From the IMG/VR virus record IMGVR_UViG_3300046507_000888, positions 1-57,339 of that record: a stretch of 57,339 bases of DNA, one strand, 5' to 3'. The translations under genes and the position numbers were made by a program. Position 1 is the stretch's first letter; each line of letters starts with the position of its first letter. This document shows positions 50,790 through 57,339 of the stretch, one piece after another. The DNA is from a virus. The notes beneath the pieces were generated by a model. It saw only the letters and a list, made by a program, of their open reading frames with translations. It ran no database searches and had not been told where the DNA came from.

Positions 50790-51088
50790 CCGTACCGTGG
50801 AGGTTGATCGACTTACTGGCGCTAGTGATCGCCGGCTTCGGTAGCGCCTGGCAGTTTCAGGACTGGCGCTACGGCCGGCAGCTCGTCGAGCAGGCCAAGC
50901 TGCACGGTGAGACGCTGAACCAACTGGCGCTGGCCGGCGCCGATGTGCAGAAGGCAGAGCAAGACAAACGCCTGGCGCTCGAGCAGCGACCGGCGGCCAA
51001 TGAGCAAACGTAATACAGGAAATTGAGAGATGCCCAACGTGACCAAGATCGCTTGCGCGATCACCTTGCCACTGCTGATTTAGGTTAA
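50786..51088 (+). pseudogene. Rz-type i-spanin with an in-frame stop
   Basis: An N-terminal membrane anchor (LIDLLALVIAGFGSAWQF) and coiled-coil region read intact for 75 residues to a TAA at 51011-51013. The same frame then continues YRKLRDAQRDQDRLRDHLATADLG to a stop at 51088, the classic Rz pattern. The stop is a single base from CAA (Gln) in the expected place. The product is truncated unless read through; no recognisable Rz1 follows here. Confidence 0.75.
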
Positions 51089-51180
51089 GTGTTGCTGAGG
51101 TACCAGCGTAAGCGTGGCGCGAAGACTGTGAAGGCGACTATCAATCGGTCGGCGCAGTAGAGAACGATGCTGCCGCTCAC

Positions 51181-51429
51181 GTGCGCACCGTTGAAGCGAA
51201 CACCGGTACAAATCTGGCGCTGGCATTGACCTGGACAAGCCTGGCGGTGATGCGGGGCGGTGTCAAAGCGATCATCTATCACGAGAGCGCCGGGAATGCC
51301 GATCTGGATTCAGTGTTGGCTGAAGGCGTACCTTCTGGATCCGGCGTGGTGATCGTTTTTGCGGACGGGACGAACCCAGTGGTGGCAGGAGCCCGGATTG
51401 CCATCAAGGGCAGGTTCCGGGCTGTGTAG
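51181..51429 (+). CDS. Orphan small frame, possibly a remnant
   Basis: An 82-residue GTG-started frame with a GVKAIIYHESAGNADLDSVLAEG segment. The region 51089-51460 is a gap between the broken spanin and the second acyltransferase. The frame has no good SD and could be a decayed fragment; I report it with low confidence. Confidence 0.25.
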   Translation: MRTVEANTGTNLALALTWTSLAVMRGGVKAIIYHESAGNADLDSVLAEGVPSGSGVVIVFADGTNPVVAGARIAIKGRFRAV

Positions 51430-51462
51430 ACGCTAATAGTCTGGCTGGGGAAGTAATGTCGA

Positions 51463-53100
51463 TTATTGCATTGGTAGCTTAATTATCAGTCTTTTGCCAC
51501 CCCAGTCGGAAGGGCCCAGAGTAACATCGTCTAGTAAGCTCAAATCCTTGAAAGTGGCCAGTCCAATTGATTTTGCTTGTTCAATATCTTGCGACGAAAC
51601 GGTAACGGAATTAACCCATGTAAATCCTTCTGGATGCTCAGACCGCGATGCGTCAATATTAACGTTACCTACGACTTTCAATATGTTCCCTTTTTCATCG
51701 TTAAGGTGAACTGCTATATATTTATCGAGTGATGATTTCTTGGTTAGCGTGAAGTAAAGCTTGATATCAGACTTTTCATCGCTGCCACTCACAATCTCTG
51801 CATTGATCAAGCTTATGCCGTTTGAATACTCGTTATCTGTTACGGCTGGAGCACTGATACTGTCTCGACTGACTTCTTTTACTGTGCTCGGTTGATAGGT
51901 TGTGGCCAGCACTGACCCGCAGAATAGAAACGCCAGCGCTAGATATTGTGGCGATTGGAAGTGAGATGTTTTGCGTATTTCGGATTTTCTATCCCATAAA
52001 TTGATTATGATTTTTCGAAATGGATTTTCAACAGCGATGTGCAGGGCGGCGGATGACGAAAGGCAAGCTAGCCAAAACAGGATTGCGCCAATTGCGCCCA
52101 TGGCTTGTACGGTTTCAGCCTGGCGGTCAGCTAAGTTGAGAATGATCACATGCACAAGATATAGCGCGAAGCTGATCTCTCCCAAGAATACTAGGGGGCG
52201 GATAGACAACAATCTGGTCAATGGGCCACGACTTAGCGCGAAGACTAAGATCATAAATCCCCAAAGCAGCCAAAGTCCTTCCTTGTAGATGTAGTATGCA
52301 AAGCCTTCACCCGCCATAGTTTTGATTGAGCCGGTGGCGGTGACCAAGTGAAGAGCCGTCACAATCAGGACAACGGCCGCAAGCTCAATCAGCAGCCATG
52401 TCATAAATGAAATGTTTGCTGTCTTAGATCCATGCTTGCGATACACTTGCGCCAAAACAACACCAAAAAGGAACTCAAATACCCTTACCAAAGGATTGGT
52501 GTAGACAGTTCCAAACATTGTTAGTCCCGGCGAGCTATCATCAGGGCTGAAATTGAAAACGCTTGCTGCCGTCACAAAAGCAATCAAGCATAGAGTGGCT
52601 AATACTAGAGCTTGTGGCAGTCTGCGTGCTGGGCTGAGTACTATGACTGCGAATATCACATAGAAAAAAGCTTCTGTTGAAATACTCCATGCCACACCAT
52701 TAAAGGAAAGAACATAAGGCGCCAAAAATGCCCATGACTGTAATAGTGTGAAATTAAGAGCGAGCTTAATCAGGCCATCTGTTGGATTTGCAAACTCATG
52801 CGTTATGTTGGGTGTGATGATCGCCAACCATATTAATAAAGTCGCAATGTGCAGCGGCCAGATTCTTGCAAATCTTGCAATCAGGAATCGTATCGCGGAT
52901 TTCTTGTCTGATAGGTGTTGATAATTATATGAGAGAATAAAGCCACTTAGTACGAAGAAGAATGAAACTCCCTGTGACAGCTGGAATGTTAGCGCAATAC
53001 CAAGAGACCCCAGAAGGTGGTGGCTATGACCAACCACTATCATAGCTGCTGCAAAAAATCTGAGCGACGTCAGTGCATCAAGCTGTCGTTTAGCGTTCAC
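51463..53100 (-). CDS. Acyltransferase-3 with C-terminal periplasmic domain
   Basis: A 545-residue protein. Residues 1-370 form the acyltransferase-3 core: LTSLRFFAAAMIVVGHSHHLLG (Arg and His in the conserved places), SQGVSFFFVLSGFILSYNYQHLSDKKS, FVVFLGEISFALYLVHVIILNLA-like C-terminal motif. Residues about 385-545 follow a further hydrophobic stretch and form a beta-rich domain (SLINAEIVSGSDEKSDIKLYFTLTKK, FTWVNSVTVSSQDIEQAKSIGL), probably periplasmic. This is an unusual fusion, distinct from SGNH-type partners. It should acylate a surface polysaccharide. Confidence 0.85.
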   Translation of the reverse strand: MNAKRQLDALTSLRFFAAAMIVVGHSHHLLGSLGIALTFQLSQGVSFFFVLSGFILSYNYQHLSDKKSAIRFLIARFARIWPLHIATLLIWLAIITPNITHEFANPTDGLIKLALNFTLLQSWAFLAPYVLSFNGVAWSISTEAFFYVIFAVIVLSPARRLPQALVLATLCLIAFVTAASVFNFSPDDSSPGLTMFGTVYTNPLVRVFEFLFGVVLAQVYRKHGSKTANISFMTWLLIELAAVVLIVTALHLVTATGSIKTMAGEGFAYYIYKEGLWLLWGFMILVFALSRGPLTRLLSIRPLVFLGEISFALYLVHVIILNLADRQAETVQAMGAIGAILFWLACLSSSAALHIAVENPFRKIIINLWDRKSEIRKTSHFQSPQYLALAFLFCGSVLATTYQPSTVKEVSRDSISAPAVTDNEYSNGISLINAEIVSGSDEKSDIKLYFTLTKKSSLDKYIAVHLNDEKGNILKVVGNVNIDASRSEHPEGFTWVNSVTVSSQDIEQAKSIGLATFKDLSLLDDVTLGPSDWGGKRLIIKLPMQ

Positions 53101-53185
53101 TGCTCATACCTGAAATTAATGGGCGCGTATCGTACCTTGTGAAACCCTAGTCCGCCATTGCGGGGGCTTTTTTTCTTGGATAAAA

Positions 53186-53377
53186 GTGGTCTTCGCCATT
53201 CAGTCGGGTGGCTGGTTTTCAAAAAGTGAACATTATGCAGCACCACTCCATAGGTCACGGATGAGACTTAAGCAACCCGGTGACTCACCGGAGGCACAGT
53301 ACAAGAAATGGAGCTGCTATCTCTCTGGCCTTCTTGGAGCGGTTGAGACGCACCTGGTACGGATCAGTGCCACATGA
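53186..53377 (+). CDS. Tiny frame, uncertain
   Basis: A 63-residue GTG-started frame, basic in the middle (HRSRMRLKQPGDSPEAQYKKWSC). An ATG at residue 26 is an alternative start. Nothing recognised; could be a remnant. Confidence 0.22.
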   Translation: MVFAIQSGGWFSKSEHYAAPLHRSRMRLKQPGDSPEAQYKKWSCYLSGLLGAVETHLVRISAT

Positions 53378-53481
53378 CGCCTGTAGATGTTGAACTTTTC
53401 ATACTCTGCTCCTGCCGAGAACTGCGCGCTTTAGCAGAGAACGCGTCCCCCTGTCCGAGGGCACCTCTACTTCAAATTTAG
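53374..53481 (+). CDS. Tiny Cys-containing frame, uncertain
   Basis: A 35-residue frame whose ATG overlaps the previous stop as ATGA (VDVELFILCSCRELRALAENAS). The overlap is the only support. Confidence 0.2.
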   Translation: MTPVDVELFILCSCRELRALAENASPCPRAPLLQI

Positions 53482-53503
53482 CAAATGACCATCGCCCGAG
53501 ATC

Positions 53504-53525
53504 TCCGCCTTGAGCGGGATTTTTT
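53504..53525 (+). terminator. Hairpin upstream of the SleB endolysin
   Basis: CCGC/GCGG stem, five-base loop, then GATTTTTT and the SD TTGGAGAAAG. Confidence 0.5.
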
Positions 53526-53539
53526 GCTTGGAGAAAGTG

Positions 53540-53965
53540 ATGACTGCAACCGAAAAAGACCGCGACATTCTCGCTCGCACGCTATGGGGGGAAGCCCGCG
53601 GTGAAAATTTGGCCGGCCAGATCGCTGTGGCCTGGTCGATCCGCAACGGCGTCGATGATGGCAAAGCCAAGTCGTGGTGGGGAGAGGGGTATGCGGGCGT
53701 TTGCCAGAAGCCATACCAGTTCAGTTGCTGGGACAAGAACGATCCGAACCTCCCATATCTGAGTGGCGCGAAGCAGATCCAGTTCCGCGAGCTCGCGCAG
53801 GCTCGGATCGCTGCTGACCAGGTAACTGATGGAAAGATGCCGGATCCTACCGGAGACGCCAAGCACTACTACGCAACCACCATGCCTGTGGCGCCAGCCT
53901 GGGCGGCAAAGGCGACGCAGACGCTGAAGCTCGGCCACCACATCTTCTTGAAGGATGTCCCATGA
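53540..53965 (+). CDS. SleB-type cell-wall hydrolase endolysin
   Basis: A 141-residue protein of the SleB cell wall hydrolase family: DRDILARTLWGEARGENLAGQIAVAWSIRNGV carries the catalytic Glu (E18 in WGEARGE), then GVCQKPYQFSCW and HYYATTMPVAPAWA. It degrades peptidoglycan. ATG 53540 has GGAG at good spacing. It is the second endolysin in this right end. Confidence 0.85.
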   Translation: MTATEKDRDILARTLWGEARGENLAGQIAVAWSIRNGVDDGKAKSWWGEGYAGVCQKPYQFSCWDKNDPNLPYLSGAKQIQFRELAQARIAADQVTDGKMPDPTGDAKHYYATTMPVAPAWAAKATQTLKLGHHIFLKDVP

Positions 53966-54396
53966 ATTCCATCACTCTACGGCTCTTTTCTAATGTTACT
54001 GCGCTGCTGCTGGTGGCTGGCACGCTATTCGGCGCCCATCACGATGGTGTAATCGTCACGAACGTCAATGGCAGATCGACTGAAGGGCCCGCGACACCCT
54101 TGACGCCGAGACGAAAGCCCAGAACGAGGCTACCGAGCGCACCAAAGAACAGGCCTACGAACAATCAAGCCACAAGGCGGTTCAAGATGGTCAACGTGTC
54201 ATTGATAAAATGACGGCTGGTGCTGTTGCTGCTCGCACTTCTGCTGACAGCTTGCGCGGAGCAGCCGACAACCTTGCCGCTCGAATCGCGGCCAGTAAAG
54301 CCAGCGGTAATTCCTACACTGCCGCCACAGCAAGGCATGTGCCGCTCTGCAACTCTGCTTGCCGACGTGCCCAAGTGTGCTGACCAAGCCCGAGAC
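53962..54396 (+). pseudogene. Frameshifted DUF2514-type i-spanin
   Basis: The first about 28 residues (a membrane anchor, LFSNVTALLLVAGTLFGAHHDG) read in the frame from 53962; the remainder of a DUF2514-like coiled coil continues in a different frame (RDTLDAETKAQNEATERTKEQAYEQSSHK, then VIDKMTAGAVAARTSADSLRGAADNLAARI). A TGA, one base from TGG, interrupts the second frame just before RARDTL. So the gene has a frameshift plus a nonsense codon and is inactive. The Rz1 frame embedded in it seems open. Confidence 0.72.
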
Positions 54397-54438
54397 CGGG
54401 AACGACATGTGAGCAGACGTATGACACTCTTAAAGTGA
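54220..54438 (+). CDS. Embedded Rz1-type lipoprotein
   Basis: A 72-residue lipoprotein from GTG 54220: LLLLALLLTAC signal and lipobox, then a Pro-rich mature start (LESRPVKPAVIPTLPPQQG), as in Rz1. It overlaps the broken spanin in another frame. It may be translated, but has lost its i-spanin partner. Confidence 0.6.
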   Translation: MLLLLALLLTACAEQPTTLPLESRPVKPAVIPTLPPQQGMCRSATLLADVPKCADQARDRERHVSRRMTLLK

Positions 54439-54457
54439 CGAAGGCGCAATTTGTGAA

Positions 54458-55993
54458 TTAACTTGTACGCCTAACTAGCTTGAGATTGCAAAGTATCAAT
54501 AGATAACCACGGATAATTACAAACATACACGCAGGTATGAAGCCGAAGTACCAGAGCACATAGTTTAAATGGACGTGAACTGCTGAATGTTTTTGCATCA
54601 GTATGAACCAACTCATTGGCGCGAGCAGGGTCATAATCACTAGCGCTGCATCCCTCCGTGCGTTCACATCTCGAGTATAAAACTGGGCTGCAAGGGAAAG
54701 ACCTGTCAAAAGAAGAAAGCAGGGAAATATACGGCTACCATCTAACCAAAACAATACTGGTGTGTTCCATTTTGTGAGGTATTCGCTGATTACTTCTGAT
54801 AGGGGAATGTTCGGCCCGACTCCGGTCATGTGTCCAAATGCGCTGTACTTCAATGCGTCCCACCCGAGAGTCTGACTTAGGCCCTCTATCAAAGTGTCAG
54901 CACGATTTGCGGCATGTAGCATGACGGCAACGAGAAAGCCTAGAACTGCGACCAACGCCATGACTACCGTCATTCGTATAGCGACTTTCATCCCGAGGGT
55001 CGGTGTTGCGCGGAAGGGGTCAATCATGAAGATTGTCAGCGACATAAGAATGATGGATGAAATGTATTCATACCCAGCGAGACATTTTACGAAAATCGCA
55101 GCGCCATACATTACTATCGCCAGCAGTTGAGACCTTGAGGAGGGAGGGCATCTGTAAGCGTACATCGCTAGCACGGTTGGCAGGAACCACAGAAAAGAGG
55201 CCCAGTATAGGTTTCGAGATATCGCAACAACCCAAGGTGAGCCAACCATACAAATAAAAAACACTGCTGCGAACGTAGTTGAAATGGTCAATCCTATTTC
55301 GCGAATTAACAGCGTCAATACCAAGGCCATCATAGCGGCCATCAGGAATTGCAATGAGAACACCGAATCAACAAATGAGAGGTGGTTATAGGCGAAAGAA
55401 AGCGCAAGCGCCTGGATCCCCAGTTGCTGTGGGTATTGGTTGAAGTTGAACTGTAATTCATTGTTGAGTTTTAGGATGTCTTCGTTTTTTATGCTGGTGG
55501 GATTGATGAACTCACCATTGTAAGATGCAATAAAATACTGACCAGATTTTTCAATGTCGGTAATTGTTCGCTTGCTATTATTTGGAAGTGTTATTTCTTG
55601 GCCGGCTCTAATGTCGTTGTCTGCGTAACCAAGAGTGTTTGTATCAGCTTTTTGTATAAGGAATTTGTTGGAAAATTTGCTAAATCCGTTCGTCCAGTAC
55701 TCGTCTGAGATCCTGGCTGTTTGCAAACCCTTAGGTGTATCGATGCGTTCGTATATGGCAAGAACATTTGGCCCTTTTATCGGCTCACCACGTTCAATGA
55801 AGCCCATATTGCTATGGCCGGTTTTAATTCCATTGGCGTCTGCGAATATTTTTCCGAGCACCAATGCTTCTGAACCGTCACGCCAGGTTTTGAACTGATA
55901 GTCAGATGTTGTTTTGAACAGATTGAACTGGAATGCTGCGAGCATAACCAGAAACGCCAAAACATATTTTGATTTTTGGAATGCGACTTTCAC
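54458..55993 (-). CDS. Large multi-pass membrane protein, possible GT-C glycosyltransferase
   Basis: A 511-residue protein with a first membrane helix (VLAFLVMLAAFQFNLF), a soluble region of about 190 residues (YQFKTWRDGSEALVLGK; EYWTNGFSKFSNKF), then about nine membrane helices. The layout (short anchor, periplasmic domain, multi-helix C-terminal half) resembles bacteriophage O-antigen glucosyltransferases (Gtr) and other GT-C enzymes, but no catalytic motif is definite. It sits among acyltransferases, so a surface-glycan role is inferred. GtrA/GtrB partners are absent from the window. Confidence 0.6.
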   Translation of the reverse strand: MKVAFQKSKYVLAFLVMLAAFQFNLFKTTSDYQFKTWRDGSEALVLGKIFADANGIKTGHSNMGFIERGEPIKGPNVLAIYERIDTPKGLQTARISDEYWTNGFSKFSNKFLIQKADTNTLGYADNDIRAGQEITLPNNSKRTITDIEKSGQYFIASYNGEFINPTSIKNEDILKLNNELQFNFNQYPQQLGIQALALSFAYNHLSFVDSVFSLQFLMAAMMALVLTLLIREIGLTISTTFAAVFFICMVGSPWVVAISRNLYWASFLWFLPTVLAMYAYRCPPSSRSQLLAIVMYGAAIFVKCLAGYEYISSIILMSLTIFMIDPFRATPTLGMKVAIRMTVVMALVAVLGFLVAVMLHAANRADTLIEGLSQTLGWDALKYSAFGHMTGVGPNIPLSEVISEYLTKWNTPVLFWLDGSRIFPCFLLLTGLSLAAQFYTRDVNARRDAALVIMTLLAPMSWFILMQKHSAVHVHLNYVLWYFGFIPACMFVIIRGYLLILCNLKLVRRTS

Positions 55994-56322
55994 AAATTTT
56001 CCGTTTCAAAGGTCGACCCTTCAGTGGGGCCACGATCTTATCAAGCCTTGAGGACTTGAAGAAGGCATCGCGCGATTTGCACGCTGGGTCTATGCGGGTC
56101 ATTTTGCGGGGTTGTGATGGTGAATTGTCGGCGGAACGCCGGGGAGAGAGGTGAATCACTTTCGAAAACTACCTCGCTCCTCCCTGGCTTCATTGTTCCG
56201 TTTTTTTTGCATCAGTGCGTGTTGGGTCTAGGTTGCTCCAAGCAACGCCGGTGGCTTTGGCATCGACGCCGCAAAAGCATCTCTGCCAAAGGCTAATTGG
56301 GCCGACCACTGTCAAGCCCTTA
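55994..56322. other. Intergenic region, no gene seen
   Basis: About 330 bases between two minus-strand genes. Small open frames exist but lack ribosome sites and similarity. The segment probably holds the promoter of the gene that starts at 55993. Confidence 0.4.
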
Positions 56323-57339
56323 TCAGGCCTTGGCCGCTGCCATAGAGCGTTGGCGGAAACTCCGCGCATAGCCCAGCGCGGGTTTCTCGATACAGAACCA
56401 CGACAGGGTTGCGAGTAGCGCAGTCACGCAAGCGGCGGCAGCCATTGATGGATAGAAACCTAATTCGGTGCAATTGATCAGCAATTGCTGAACCGGGAAA
56501 GCGTACAGGTAGAGACCGTATGAGATGTCGAATCGACCACGGATGAGGGGGTCGTTGAGCATGGTTCCGAGTGCGAGCGTGATTAGGCTGAAGCCTATGC
56601 TGGATAGCATCAAAGGCACTGGGCCAACAACAGCAGCCCCCATCAACACCAACCCCACCCCGGTCATAATGATTTTCGAGCCCAAGCTACCCAGCAGGCC
56701 TTGGTGGAATGCCAGTGTTGACCCGACGAAGAACCCAACGCACACCGACGTGTAAATAGCTACCTTGTCCGCAATGGGGTGATCTGCCGGTAGGCTGACG
56801 ATGTGCAGCGCGCAGATGCCTATCAGGACGAGTAATGGCACAAAAGGCTTGGTCGACAAGCTCAGTGCCAAGGCAGCCAGGACATAGCAGCCGAATTCAA
56901 GTTTTAACGTCCACAGGCTGCCGTTCAGTGACTCCTGAAAAATGAACCCTTCGGTTACTGCGTCTATGTTGGCGCGGCCGAACGCGGCGATCTGGAGAAA
57001 TTTCTTCAGCGCTTCACCGCTTTCAGCTGTGGCTAAAATGCCACCTTCGCTAAAAAAGCCCCCTACCAAGTACACCATTATGAATGAGCAAACGATGAGC
57101 GCCGGGAATATCCTGGCGATCCGGTTAACCGCGTAGACCTCGAGAGAGGATCGTATGAAGCTTTGGGTTATGAGGTAACCCGATATGGCAAAGAACGATA
57201 CGACAGCAAATCCACCCAGAGAATTGACTCCTTGGAGCGCGGGTTCAGTTTTGCCGGATAGAACGAAATGGTGGCTGACCAGAACCATCAGCGCGGCGAT
57301 ATGCCTGATCAAATCAAATGCGTTGTTGCGACTCGGCAT
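56323..57339 (-). CDS. Acyltransferase-3 (third copy)
   Basis: A 338-residue acyltransferase: AFDLIRHIAALMVLVSHHFVLSG carries the conserved Arg and His, VVSFFAISGYLITQSFIRSS follows, then the usual ten or so helices with RIARIFPALIVC and DISYGLYLYAFPVQQL. It should acylate a surface polysaccharide. It starts at the final base of the window, so its promoter and any right attachment site are outside. Confidence 0.87.
   Translation of the reverse strand: MPSRNNAFDLIRHIAALMVLVSHHFVLSGKTEPALQGVNSLGGFAVVSFFAISGYLITQSFIRSSLEVYAVNRIARIFPALIVCSFIMVYLVGGFFSEGGILATAESGEALKKFLQIAAFGRANIDAVTEGFIFQESLNGSLWTLKLEFGCYVLAALALSLSTKPFVPLLVLIGICALHIVSLPADHPIADKVAIYTSVCVGFFVGSTLAFHQGLLGSLGSKIIMTGVGLVLMGAAVVGPVPLMLSSIGFSLITLALGTMLNDPLIRGRFDISYGLYLYAFPVQQLLINCTELGFYPSMAAAACVTALLATLSWFCIEKPALGYARSFRQRSMAAAKA

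Larger units (their letters stand above)
53101..53539 (+). other. Gap between second acyltransferase and SleB endolysin
   Basis: No firm gene. It holds a terminator-like hairpin at 53150-53174 (CCGC/GCGG, then seven T), two tiny frames (53186-53377 and 53374-53481) that overlap as ATGA, and a second hairpin at 53504-53525. The arrangement looks like the scar of a lost late gene. Confidence 0.35.

Noticed and set aside
55994-56322. Small plus-strand genes in the last intergenic gap
   Set aside because: The 60-61 codon frames there have no SD, overlap promoter-like sequence and are compositionally unlike proteins.
1-57339. CRISPR array, tRNA genes, insertion sequences or a reverse transcriptase for diversity generation
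   Set aside because: Looked for regular direct repeats with spacers, cloverleaf-like sequences, transposase DDE or HUH motifs and RT motifs; none seen. A dedicated search with tRNAscan or a repeat finder would be decisive.
1-57339. Attachment-site direct repeats at the window ends
   Set aside because: The left edge is the int stop codon and the right edge is a start codon; no shared repeat was evident, and the junctions probably lie outside the window.

Overview
The window looks like an essentially complete lambdoid siphophage genome or prophage of a Gram-negative host, most likely a Pseudomonas of the fluorescens/putida type. The case for Pseudomonas rests on the GC-rich coding style, a DUF1654-type small SOS gene with a LexA box, the particular combination of DUF2280/DUF4055 head genes with lambda M-L-K-I-J tail genes, and a GH19 endolysin. 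This is inference from family recognition; no search was run. The integrase stop is at base 1 and the last gene starts at the final base, so the attachment-site junctions lie outside the window.

Layout. (1) 1-11717, mostly minus strand: a PL-driven early-left operon holding int, a xis-like gene, a Dam-type methylase, a YqaJ/lambda-exo nuclease and a Bet annealase, plus many small ATGA-coupled genes. It is interrupted by opposite-strand accessory genes (2952, 4029, 4877, 10449). (2) 12060-17100: the immunity region. PL with three operators, an SOS-regulated DUF1654 cassette, two plus-strand accessory genes, a minus-strand run from the CI-type repressor through four small genes, then PR, cro and a CII/YmfL-like regulator. 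The same 14-bp operator occurs at both PL and PR. (3) 17097-20653: an O-like initiator carrying iterons (probable origin), a DnaC-like loader, ninB, ninG and a gene in the position of Q. (4) 20659-21455: a probable late promoter, a short leader gene and two strong terminators, an arrangement like lambda pR'-tR'. (5) 21456-23962: holin and nested Rz/Rz1 spanins, accessory lipoprotein and membrane genes, and a metallopeptidase-like gene. (6) 23995-34619: terminase, portal, minor head, scaffold, capsid, head-tail connectors and tail tube. (7) 34623-49020: tail chaperone with a G GGA AAC -1 frameshift site, tape measure, M, L, K, I, J, fibre and fibre-assembly genes. (8) 49001-57339: a mosaic of three acyltransferase-3 genes and one large multi-pass membrane protein, all minus strand, alternating with two endolysins (GH19 and SleB) and two decayed spanin sets.

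How it works together. CI and Cro should compete at the shared operators to set lysogeny or lysis. SOS would cleave CI and also derepress the DUF1654 cassette. Early-left products recombine, methylate and excise; early-right products replicate from an origin inside the O-like gene. Late transcription from about 20690 must pass many terminator-like hairpins, so an antiterminator is implied. Morons with their own terminators sit between head and tail genes, and the right end probably remodels the host O antigen or LPS to block superinfection.
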